Below, piece by piece: positions 7,613 to 14,226 of a DNA stretch of 16,334 nt (positions are counted from its first letter, which is position 1; each line of letters begins with the position of its first letter). This DNA is from Spirochaetales bacterium (lineage in GTDB: Bacteria > Spirochaetota > Spirochaetia > DSM-27196 > SLST01), in assembly GCA_007130265.1 (NCBI GenBank), contig SLST01000402.1, positions 1 through 16,334 of the forward strand, in the 5' to 3' direction. The notes below the pieces were generated by a model. It was given only the letters and a program-made list of their open reading frames with translations, had not been told where the DNA came from and made no database searches. The position numbers and the translations under genes are program-made.

Positions 7613-7930
7613 GTGGCGATTCAGCCAATCGACCTGCAGGTGCTCTTCTCGCGACTCAATGAGATCGGACGGGATCAGTCGACACACCGTGAGGCACAGA
7701 TACAGGCGCAACTGGTCGCTGCGAGTGAGATCGCAGACCAGAGTGAAGAGTTCGACCACCGCGTAACTCAGTCGCGCACCGATGAGGAGGGACCGGAGCA
7801 GGTAAACGACGGGTCGGGAGGCGAGAAGGGCGGAACCGGCGAACACGGTGCTCGCGACGACGACGAGCGAGCCGAGGAGCAGGTTTTCCGTGATCCTGAC
7901 CTGGGCCAGAACATCGATATCTCCGGTTAG
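7613..7930 (+). CDS. Small hydrophilic protein of the flagellar operon, function unknown
   Basis: A 105-aa protein starting at GTG 7613 (MAIQPIDLQVLFSRLNEIGR). I do not recognise a characterised family. The first 45 residues are predicted helical and amphipathic with many Gln and Ala. About 45-95 is very hydrophilic and acidic, rich in Asp, Glu, Gly and Arg, and probably disordered. The end, GQNIDISG, is short and regular. The N-terminal AIQPIDLQ and the C-terminal DISG ending resemble hypothetical proteins I recall at this place in Treponema genomes, which supports a real gene; no search was possible. It has no membrane segment or signal peptide. It lies 2 nt after fapA and 2 nt before the next gene, so it is surely in the operon. 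The very strong ribosome site suggests high expression. The role is unknown; an adaptor or chaperone is possible but unsupported. Confidence 0.82.
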   Translation: MAIQPIDLQVLFSRLNEIGRDQSTHREAQIQAQLVAASEIADQSEEFDHRVTQSRTDEEGPEQVNDGSGGEKGGTGEHGARDDDERAEEQVFRDPDLGQNIDISG

Positions 7931-7932
7931 GC

Positions 7933-8514
7933 ATGAGCGGATGGCTTGCGCTCGCGATCACGACCATAATGGTGCTCGTCTCCTACCTGCTGCTGAATCG
8001 CTCCATCGTCGTGCGGACGAGCCGCCAGGCTGCGCTCGAGGAGATCAAGCGCGAGGTCGGCGCGATAATCACCGAACTCAATGCAACGTCTGAGCGGAAT
8101 ATCGAGCTGATAGAAGACCGGATACAGACGCTTGAGAAGCTCATCGCGCAGGCCGATCGTCGTGTTGGCGCACTGCGACGGAATCTCACGGCACAGGAGG
8201 CTGAGTCGGACACGTACCGGCGGCTCGGGCGCCTGCCGGCCTCTCCGCAGTCCGCCGATGAGCGTACGGACGATTCTGCGTCGAACGTCGGAAAGGCGAC
8301 GGAAACGGGTGGAGCCTCCGGTGCACCGGTCGGGCCGTCCGATGCGCGGTCCGGAACGCCTCCAGAGCCTCCCGAGGTGAGTGCACGCGAACGCGTGCGA
8401 GGTCTGTACCTTCAGGGCGTCGCACTCGAGAGGATCGCATCGATTGTCGGAAAGACGGTTGGTGAGGTAGAGTTGATCGTCGCGCTGGACGAAGGCGTCA
8501 AGAGGGAGCAGTGA
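7933..8514 (+). CDS. Membrane-anchored coiled-coil protein, SwrB-like in layout and position
   Basis: A 193-aa protein with an N-terminal membrane helix (about 3-22, SGWLALAITTIMVLVSYLLL). A charged coiled coil follows (about 32-97), then a Pro/Ser/Gly-rich linker (98-148). The small C-terminal domain (about 150-186; ARERVRGLYLQGVALERIA, then GKTVGEVELIVAL) looks like a helix-turn-helix and resembles the end of DUF6115-type proteins. Bacillus SwrB, encoded just after sigD, has the same plan: one N-terminal membrane helix, a cytoplasmic part, and a role in activating flagellar basal-body maturation and export. Here the gene also lies downstream of the flagellar sigma factor. The likeness is inferred from layout and position, not from alignment. 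It begins 2 nt after its neighbour, and its TGA overlaps the GTG of the CheA-like gene. Confidence 0.85.
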   Translation: MSGWLALAITTIMVLVSYLLLNRSIVVRTSRQAALEEIKREVGAIITELNATSERNIELIEDRIQTLEKLIAQADRRVGALRRNLTAQEAESDTYRRLGRLPASPQSADERTDDSASNVGKATETGGASGAPVGPSDARSGTPPEPPEVSARERVRGLYLQGVALERIASIVGKTVGEVELIVALDEGVKREQ

Positions 8515-10445
8515 GCTTGCAGAGCAAGAAACTCGAGCGGATGTTCGATTCCGACAGCAGGATAATGCTGGAGAGTCTCACCCGGATGCTGGGTGCCGTC
8601 GGACCAGGGGTTCGCAGCGCGGCCGACATCGACCGTGCGTTTCGTGCCGCCCATTCCATCAAGTCGGAAGCCGGATTTCTGGGTGTGAGCGAGGTAGCCG
8701 AGTCGGCGCATCGTCTCGAAGATACTTTGAGCACGGTTCGTACCGACGGGGGGAAGGTGGATGACGCGACCGCAGCCGCGCTGCGACGCGGTGTTCGGGA
8801 ACTCGACGCGGCGCTCTCGAGTTACCGCGAGTCGCGGGATCCGCCGACGGGCGCTGCCGACGGCGATGGCGCGCCACTCGGCGAGTGTGACTTGAACCGA
8901 AACGAGGCCGATTCAACAAGTGCGGAGCACCGACAGCAGTCTCGCGCCCTTGCAGCCGAGAGGGGTGTGCTTCGGGAGGCACGACTACGCGGGGAGCGAT
9001 TGTTCCGGGTCGTCGTGAGTTTCGAAACGGTGCCGCAGATGCGCTATGCACGCGCATTCCTCGTCGTCAATAACCTCGAGATCTCGTGCGCGGTCGTGCG
9101 AGTCGAACCGGCTATCGAAGAGATCCATCGGACCGCCACACGCCGGCTGACGATCACGGTTACGACCGCCGGTGACGAAGAAGTCGTACGGCGCGCCGTG
9201 CACGTCGACGAAGTAGAGCTCCACGAGATCACCGAGCTCAGCTACGCGGAGGTGTCAGACGAAACGGATGAACCGTCACCGGAAGGACGCGCTGAGCCGA
9301 GGCGAAACGAGGAGTGGGCTGCCCCCCCTACCGACGGTCAAGAGGAGATGCTGTTGCTCGTCGATGAGGTGACCGCGCTCGTAGGGGCCGCAGCCGCTGC
9401 CTCCCCACAGCATGGAAGCACAACCGCGTTTTCCGATGATCTCGCGGCCACTCTTCACCGTGCCGCGCACTTTGCTCGAATCCTGCAGGAGCGGGTGAGC
9501 GTGAACACACGAGTACAGCTCCTCGAGCTCCTGCGGGAGGTCAGGCTGAGTTCCATCAGGTATGCCGCCGCTCAGGGCAAGCGTGTTCGAATCGCGGTGG
9601 GTGGAAACGGGGCGCGTGTGTCGCCGGCGGTGGGAGACGCTATGCTCGAAGCGTTGATGCACCTGGTGCGTAACAGCATCGACCACGGGATAGAGACGAT
9701 CGAGGCTCGCGCGGCGGGAGGCAGACACCCGGCGGCCACGGTCAAGATCCGGGTGGACCGGTTTGGCGATCGGGTGCGGATGATCGTTCAGGACGACGGA
9801 ACGGGGATCGACGAGACGCGGGTACGCGAGCGCAGCGGGGACAAAGACAGACCTCTGCTCGAAATACTCGCTCGTCCGGGTTTCTCCATGCGTGACGCTC
9901 CGGACAGGAGCTCCGGACGAGGCGTCGGCCTGGACAACGTCGTCCATACGGTGCGAAAGCTCCTGAAGGGCGAGTTGCGGATGATCAACAAGCCGGGCGC
10001 CGGCGTTGCGTTCGTCGTCACCGTCCCGGCGTCGACCCGGTTGTTCCACGTGGTGGTCGCTGAGAGTGCCGGCTCGGTCTACGCGATACCACGTGCAACG
10101 GTCGTTGGACGGGAACGCATCGATCGAGCACGCGTCAAGAGAGACAGTCTCGGCGGACTCTACTACAACCACGACGGTCGGATGCTCCAGCTGTGTACGG
10201 TGAGCGGTCATACGGCGAGTCTCCGCAGCGTTCGTGACGGCTCAATTGGACTCGTGGTTCGTGCAGGAACCGAGCGGCGGGTCCTGCTCGCCGAGGCGGT
10301 GCTTGGCGAGGAGACGGTTGTCCGGGAGCAGGCCGGTTCCCGGCGCGTTCACTCGCGAACCACCGGTTCCGACGTTGCGTTCGTGGTTCCTGCCTGGTTT
10401 GCGGTTGAAAGGGAGGCCGACGCAGCAACGGGGGCGCGGGCATAA
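8511..10445 (+). CDS. cheA: CheA-like chemotaxis histidine kinase, divergent
   Basis: A 644-aa protein with the CheA domain order. P1 (Hpt, about 1-105) has the phospho-acceptor His48 in AAHSIKSEAGFLG. A linker precedes P2, the CheY-docking-like domain (about 163-245; LFRVVVSFETVPQMRYARAF). A P3-like dimerisation segment spans about 278-360. P4 (ATPase, about 370-508) has intact boxes: N-box HLVRNSIDHGIE (384-395), G1 DDGTGID (428-434), F-box PGFSM (456-460) and G2 SGRGVGLDNV (468-477). A short P5/CheW-like domain follows (about 510-605) with an extra tail. CheA phosphorylates CheY from receptor signals to control motor switching. P3 and P5 depart from the usual pattern, and no cheW or cheY lies next to it, so it may be a second, special CheA. 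GTG 8511 overlaps the previous stop by 4 nt, with AGGGAG at 8503-8508; TTG 8517 is an alternative start. Confidence 0.88.
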   Translation: MSLQSKKLERMFDSDSRIMLESLTRMLGAVGPGVRSAADIDRAFRAAHSIKSEAGFLGVSEVAESAHRLEDTLSTVRTDGGKVDDATAAALRRGVRELDAALSSYRESRDPPTGAADGDGAPLGECDLNRNEADSTSAEHRQQSRALAAERGVLREARLRGERLFRVVVSFETVPQMRYARAFLVVNNLEISCAVVRVEPAIEEIHRTATRRLTITVTTAGDEEVVRRAVHVDEVELHEITELSYAEVSDETDEPSPEGRAEPRRNEEWAAPPTDGQEEMLLLVDEVTALVGAAAAASPQHGSTTAFSDDLAATLHRAAHFARILQERVSVNTRVQLLELLREVRLSSIRYAAAQGKRVRIAVGGNGARVSPAVGDAMLEALMHLVRNSIDHGIETIEARAAGGRHPAATVKIRVDRFGDRVRMIVQDDGTGIDETRVRERSGDKDRPLLEILARPGFSMRDAPDRSSGRGVGLDNVVHTVRKLLKGELRMINKPGAGVAFVVTVPASTRLFHVVVAESAGSVYAIPRATVVGRERIDRARVKRDSLGGLYYNHDGRMLQLCTVSGHTASLRSVRDGSIGLVVRAGTERRVLLAEAVLGEETVVREQAGSRRVHSRTTGSDVAFVVPAWFAVEREADAATGARA

Positions 10446-10507
10446 AAAAAACGGTATGCCTGGACGTCGGCCCCGGCGATTGCTCGTCGGTGCACTGCAT
10501 ACCGTTT
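10444..10507 (-). terminator. Intrinsic terminator of the minus-strand PBP/DUF115 unit
   Basis: On the minus strand an 11-bp perfect stem (AAACGGTATGC from 10507 to 10497, pairing with GCATACCGTTT from 10459 to 10449) is followed by a U-tract. The tract is eight Ts at 10451-10444, three of them in the stem. The loop is 37 nt, long for a terminator. It lies 10 nt after the DUF115 stop and overlaps the stop codon of the CheA-like gene on the other strand. On the plus strand only TTT follows the stem, so it should terminate that direction weakly; no other terminator for the flagellar operon is visible. Confidence 0.7.
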
Positions 10508-10517
10508 GGATGAACTC

Positions 10518-12290
10518 TCACCCACCATTATTATCGGCGGCGACCGACATAATCTTGAGAGGTTGGGAGATTCTTTCAGAAGCGCGTTTGAGCTCCTCAG
10601 CATGATAGGCGGTCGAATCAGCGAGCCCTTCATACATCTTCAACGATGCGTCAATCTGCTCCGCGACGTCGGCACTGCCGTATCCTGAGCGTATCTGGGA
10701 GATTGCCTCCTGGATGAGAAAGCTGCCGATCGCGCCGGCAGGGTGTCTGCCAAGGTGACGATCGAGCGGGACGAGCGGAGAGAAGTCGACTGACTGTCCG
10801 CTCAGCCGGTCCCGACGAATTCGGCGCACTGCCGCGGCAGCCTCTTCCGCCGCGCCTTGAAGGTCCTCGAGCAGCCGACGAAGCTCGTCGGTGCGAGCGT
10901 GAAGCAAGCCTCGCCGCCGACCGTCGGGGGCTGGGAGCGCTCGCAACAGATCGCCCCTGCGCCGGTCGATCCTGTCGCGTTGGACGGGTCGATCAAGGGC
11001 CAGCTCCGGACTCAGTCGAGTGACTCCCTCGATCGCTGCGCCGCCGACGGTGATCGTCTTCGTCGGCGGGGCGCCCGGTAGAGAGATCTGCTCGGTGAAC
11101 CATCGGTGGTAGACCTCCATACGCCGATCCGAGAGGATCTCGCCTCCGTCGTTCGCCGCGATCGGGCTTGGTTCGGCGCTCCAGACGTAGCGGAAGACGA
11201 CCGACTCAGCCGTCGTGAATCTCGTTCCCGACAGGAGGGCGAGATGCTCGAAGTAGCTCGAACGACAGTGGGTCCTTCCTGCGGGGAAGCCGAGGTCGAG
11301 CCCCGCCAAAGTGATCTCGGTCGCACCGATGAGGCGGGCGAGGTCCCACGCCGTCGTGGCGACCGAGCCTCCCGCACCGAGCGACCCGAAGCGGCCGATA
11401 CTCTCTTCAAACGCCCTGCCGAGCGGAAAGACGCTCGAGCAGAGAAAGGTCTGAGCTCCGAACGACTGGAAGACGCGCGGATGCGCTGAAGCTTCCGAGA
11501 CGAGCATCGTGCCTTTGGCCTTCATCCGGTCGAGATGACGCGTATTCCAGTACTGCGGATCGACAACCACCGCGAAGTCGGGGTGGACGCCGACGCGGAG
11601 AGCCGGGGCGATCGCAGTGTCCACCGCGACGACGAGGTAGCGACGGGCCAGGTCGGGGAGGATGGGAAGTATCTGGTCGAGCGTCGGTCCGGCGGCAAGC
11701 AGGAGCACCGGGACGTCCGAGAAGCTTCCGGCGAGAGTCGTGACTCCGTACGCGTGCGCGAGAGCGTCGAGGTTCCGGCAGAGGTTGCGGACCCAGAGGC
11801 GGCCAAAGCGCTGTAGGGTATTGCGGTTGATCTCAAGGCGACGGGAGAATGCGTCGGTGACTCGCCGCGCGGCCGCGTATTCGTTGCTGAGGCGTTCGGT
11901 ACCCGGCAAAACGAAGGTCTCGAACCCCTCGCCTGCGATCTGCGGCAGAATCCCGGCGAGCGATCGACTGTCGGTGGCAAGCGTAAGCCGTCCGGACTGC
12001 CGCAGACGCGCGAGCGATCCGTGCTCCGTGGTGATTGCCACGATTTCGGCGACCGGTTCGAAGACGATGATTCTCGTGGATTCGGTATGCTCGATCAGAT
12101 AGTCGGCATGGTACCCGAGTCCGAGTCCGAACAGTACCATCGCCGCGGGTTCTCGGCGCGCTGCAGCCTCCAACGCTCTCGATGCGTCGCGCTCGGGATT
12201 GTGACGGCTGTGCAGGTAGCGTCCGGCCGCGATCAGCGTCAGGCTGCCGTTGGTTGCAGTCTCGAGCCGCAGGTCTCCGGCCGCATCCAT
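10518..12290 (-). CDS. DUF115 / MptE-like (Maf-type) protein, probable flagellin-modification factor
   Basis: A 590-aa soluble protein from ATG 12290. The N-terminal half has a Rossmann-like pattern (VLFGLGLGYHADYL at 52-65, IIVFEP at 74-79). The DUF115/6-hydroxymethylpterin pyrophosphokinase-like core starts at LLLAAGPTLD (196-205) and continues with VAVDTAIAPAL (221-231), HPDFAVVVDPQ (236-246), GGSVATTAWDLA (307-318) and LAGLDLGF (328-335). The C-terminal third (about 420-590) is Arg-rich and helical. Proteins of this family include the motility accessory factors (Maf) that attach nonulosonic-acid-type sugars to flagellin, and archaeal MptE pterin enzymes. The location beside a flagellar operon favours the first. 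Treponema denticola flagellins are known to be glycosylated, so a spirochaete partner is plausible. It starts 2 nt after the PBP stop and ends at a clear terminator. Confidence 0.88.
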   Translation of the reverse strand: MDAAGDLRLETATNGSLTLIAAGRYLHSRHNPERDASRALEAAARREPAAMVLFGLGLGYHADYLIEHTESTRIIVFEPVAEIVAITTEHGSLARLRQSGRLTLATDSRSLAGILPQIAGEGFETFVLPGTERLSNEYAAARRVTDAFSRRLEINRNTLQRFGRLWVRNLCRNLDALAHAYGVTTLAGSFSDVPVLLLAAGPTLDQILPILPDLARRYLVVAVDTAIAPALRVGVHPDFAVVVDPQYWNTRHLDRMKAKGTMLVSEASAHPRVFQSFGAQTFLCSSVFPLGRAFEESIGRFGSLGAGGSVATTAWDLARLIGATEITLAGLDLGFPAGRTHCRSSYFEHLALLSGTRFTTAESVVFRYVWSAEPSPIAANDGGEILSDRRMEVYHRWFTEQISLPGAPPTKTITVGGAAIEGVTRLSPELALDRPVQRDRIDRRRGDLLRALPAPDGRRRGLLHARTDELRRLLEDLQGAAEEAAAAVRRIRRDRLSGQSVDFSPLVPLDRHLGRHPAGAIGSFLIQEAISQIRSGYGSADVAEQIDASLKMYEGLADSTAYHAEELKRASERISQPLKIMSVAADNNGG

Positions 12291-12292
12291 CC

Positions 12293-14149
12293 TCACTCCA
12301 ACTCCAGGTATATGGTGGTTCCCGGCTGTATCAGCGTTCCCGGGGCGGGGCGCTGCCGGACAACCCAACCGAACCCATCGATCCGGACATCGATATCCTC
12401 GAGTTCGAGGAGCGGCAGGAGCGAACGCTTGGGCAGCCCCGCGAAGTCGGGAACGGTCTCGGCGATCGCCGGCAGCCGGACGGGTGTTACGGTGATGCGA
12501 CCCGGATGCGCGATAGTACGGTCACCTGCCAACGGTATTCCAAGGTACGGGACCAGAAAATCGAGAAACTCGCGGATGACCGGCGTCACGATTCGCCCGC
12601 CGTAGAACTCGCCGGCCTTTGGGTGGTCGATCGCCATGTAGATCACGAGCGAAGGATCGTCCACCGGGAGGATGGCGAGGGTCGAGGCGACGAAAGCCTC
12701 CGCCGAGTACCTGCCGGTCCGCGGGTCGATCTTCTCTGCGGTGCCGGTCTTCGCCGCGATACGCAGCCCTTCGTAGGCGAGGCGCCGCGCCGTCCCGGCG
12801 ACCACCGCCTGCTCCATTGCCAATAGCGTCTGGTGCGCGGTCGCCGGACTCACGACCTCGCGGACGGGCGTTCGGCCATAGTTTTGAACAATGCGCCCGG
12901 AAGGCGAGACAATCTTGTCGACGATATTCGGCTTGATAAGCACTCCGGAATTCGCGAAAACCGTCGCCGCAGAGGCCAGCTGAAGCGCGGTCACCGCGAT
13001 TTCCTGGCCTATCGCGAGCGTGGGTTTCGTGCGGCCCGACCAGTTCTCCGGTCGAGCGAGGAGACCGGCTTCCTCCCCGTTCATGTCGATTCCCGTGCGT
13101 TCGGCGAATCCGAAGAGCCGCAGCATGTTGTAGAAGGCGCGCTCGGTAACCTGTTCGCTTGCCATCGCCGCCCCGACATTGCTTGAGAACCGGATGATGC
13201 CGGTGAAATCGATTGTTCCGTAGTTTGCCAGGTCGCGGATGGGCGGCGTCGTGCGTTCGTACAGGCCTGTGGTGTTGAACGTCGTGTCCGCATCCAGCGT
13301 GCCCAGATGATGAAATCCGGCCATCGAGAAGACTTTGAAAACGCTTCCCGGCTCGTAGACGTCCGAAATGGGGCGATTGCGGCGAGCGCGCTCCGGGTAC
13401 TCGGCAAACTGGTTGGGATCGTAGCCCGGCACCGACGCGTATCCGAGAACACCGCCAGACCGCGAGTCGAGAACGAGGAGCATCACGGAGTCCGCCTGAT
13501 GCTCCTCGAACGCCCGCCGAGCGAGGCGTTCAGCTTCGTGCTGGATGCTCATGTCGACCGTCAGGAAGACCTGATTCCCATACCCACCCTCGGGGCCCGG
13601 CGAAAGCCACGGTTCCATCGTGTACTCGATGCCGGCGAGTCCGTACCCATCGTCGCCGACGAAACCAAGCGCGGCGGCAAGCGACTCCTGCTCGGGATAG
13701 CTGCGACCGTAGTCGGGCCGTAGTCGCACCCCCTGCAGGAGACCGGCTCCGCGTGCGGCGCGAATCGCCTCGCTTTCCGCGGGCGAGATGGCCCGTTTCA
13801 GCGTGGCGGAGCCGGTCGGGCCCGTAAGCCTGTTGCGCAGTTCGGTCTCGCTGACGCCGATCAGCGGCGAGAGTTCGGTCGCGGTGCGCTCCGGGTCCTG
13901 CACCTCCGGGCGCCACGCCCAAACGGTCTCGAGCTCGGTCTGAATCGCCAGAATCCGTCCGTTTCGGTCCAGTATGGGGCCGCGTTCGCTTCTTTGAGGC
14001 GGCACCGCCGCGGCTACCTGGGGGCCTCCGAGCATGATAGAGCCGTACCTGGCAACTACGGCGACCGCCGCTGCGGCGATCAGCACGAATAGCGCGTAGT
14101 ATCGCCAGCGGGGAGGTCGGTTCGACGAAGATGGGGGGTGCGCATCCAT
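12293..14149 (-). CDS. Class B penicillin-binding protein (FtsI/SpoVD type) with C-terminal PASTA domain
   Basis: A 618-aa transpeptidase from ATG 14149; an in-frame GTG at 14173 would add 8 residues, and neither has a clear ribosome site. A short cytoplasmic tail and one membrane helix (about 18-34, YALFVLIAAAAVAVVAR) precede the dimerisation domain (about 50-185, opening RGPILDRNGRILA). The transpeptidase domain (about 190-540) has all three motifs: SVFK with the acylated serine at 269, SSN at 322-324 and KTG at 467-469. A PASTA domain closes the protein (about 562-618). Such enzymes cross-link peptidoglycan with a SEDS glycosyltransferase at the septum (FtsI) or the lateral wall. No mraY, murE or ftsW is adjacent, so division versus elongation cannot be decided; the PASTA domain recalls SpoVD/Pbp2x-type FtsI. 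It is first of a two-gene unit with the DUF115 gene. Confidence 0.95.
   Translation of the reverse strand: MDAHPPSSSNRPPRWRYYALFVLIAAAAVAVVARYGSIMLGGPQVAAAVPPQRSERGPILDRNGRILAIQTELETVWAWRPEVQDPERTATELSPLIGVSETELRNRLTGPTGSATLKRAISPAESEAIRAARGAGLLQGVRLRPDYGRSYPEQESLAAALGFVGDDGYGLAGIEYTMEPWLSPGPEGGYGNQVFLTVDMSIQHEAERLARRAFEEHQADSVMLLVLDSRSGGVLGYASVPGYDPNQFAEYPERARRNRPISDVYEPGSVFKVFSMAGFHHLGTLDADTTFNTTGLYERTTPPIRDLANYGTIDFTGIIRFSSNVGAAMASEQVTERAFYNMLRLFGFAERTGIDMNGEEAGLLARPENWSGRTKPTLAIGQEIAVTALQLASAATVFANSGVLIKPNIVDKIVSPSGRIVQNYGRTPVREVVSPATAHQTLLAMEQAVVAGTARRLAYEGLRIAAKTGTAEKIDPRTGRYSAEAFVASTLAILPVDDPSLVIYMAIDHPKAGEFYGGRIVTPVIREFLDFLVPYLGIPLAGDRTIAHPGRITVTPVRLPAIAETVPDFAGLPKRSLLPLLELEDIDVRIDGFGWVVRQRPAPGTLIQPGTTIYLELE
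12296..12299 (-). promoter_or_regulatory. Ribosome binding site that sets the DUF115 gene start
   Basis: On the minus strand GGAG (12299-12296) lies 5 nt before ATG 12290, within the last codons of the PBP gene. The frame is open upstream to 12368, but that would need a 76-nt overlap with the PBP gene. Confidence 0.7.
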
Positions 14150-14188
14150 GGAGTTTCGTGTATCGTGGGCCACAAGCGGCTCTAATTC

Positions 14189-14217
14189 ACTATCGGACTA
14201 TAACAAGCTCAGATCAA
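14189..14217 (-). promoter_or_regulatory. Possible divergent promoter region between the PBP and M23 genes
   Basis: The 77-bp gap between the two start codons is AT-richer than its surroundings. On the minus strand TTGATC (14217-14212) and GATAGT (14194-14189) are 17 nt apart and match 4 of 6 bases of each sigma-70 hexamer. On the plus strand TATAAC at 14199-14204 could serve as a -10 for the M23 gene, without a recognisable -35. These are weak matches, but a divergent promoter is needed somewhere here. Confidence 0.3.
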
Positions 14218-14226
14218 CATGTCGAT

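Noticed and set aside
9276..10211. Long open frame on the minus strand opposite the CheA-like gene (311 codons)
   Set aside because: It lies fully opposite an intact, motif-rich kinase gene. The protein is rich in His, Arg and Asp without domain features, as expected for an antisense shadow in GC-rich DNA.
12291..12368. Longer start for the DUF115 protein (26 extra residues)
   Set aside because: It would overlap the PBP gene by 76 nt and lacks a ribosome site, while ATG 12290 has GGAG at proper distance.
14131..14226. Upstream start for the M23 protein
   Set aside because: It would overlap the divergent PBP start and the likely promoter region; ATG 14227 or 14239 avoids both.
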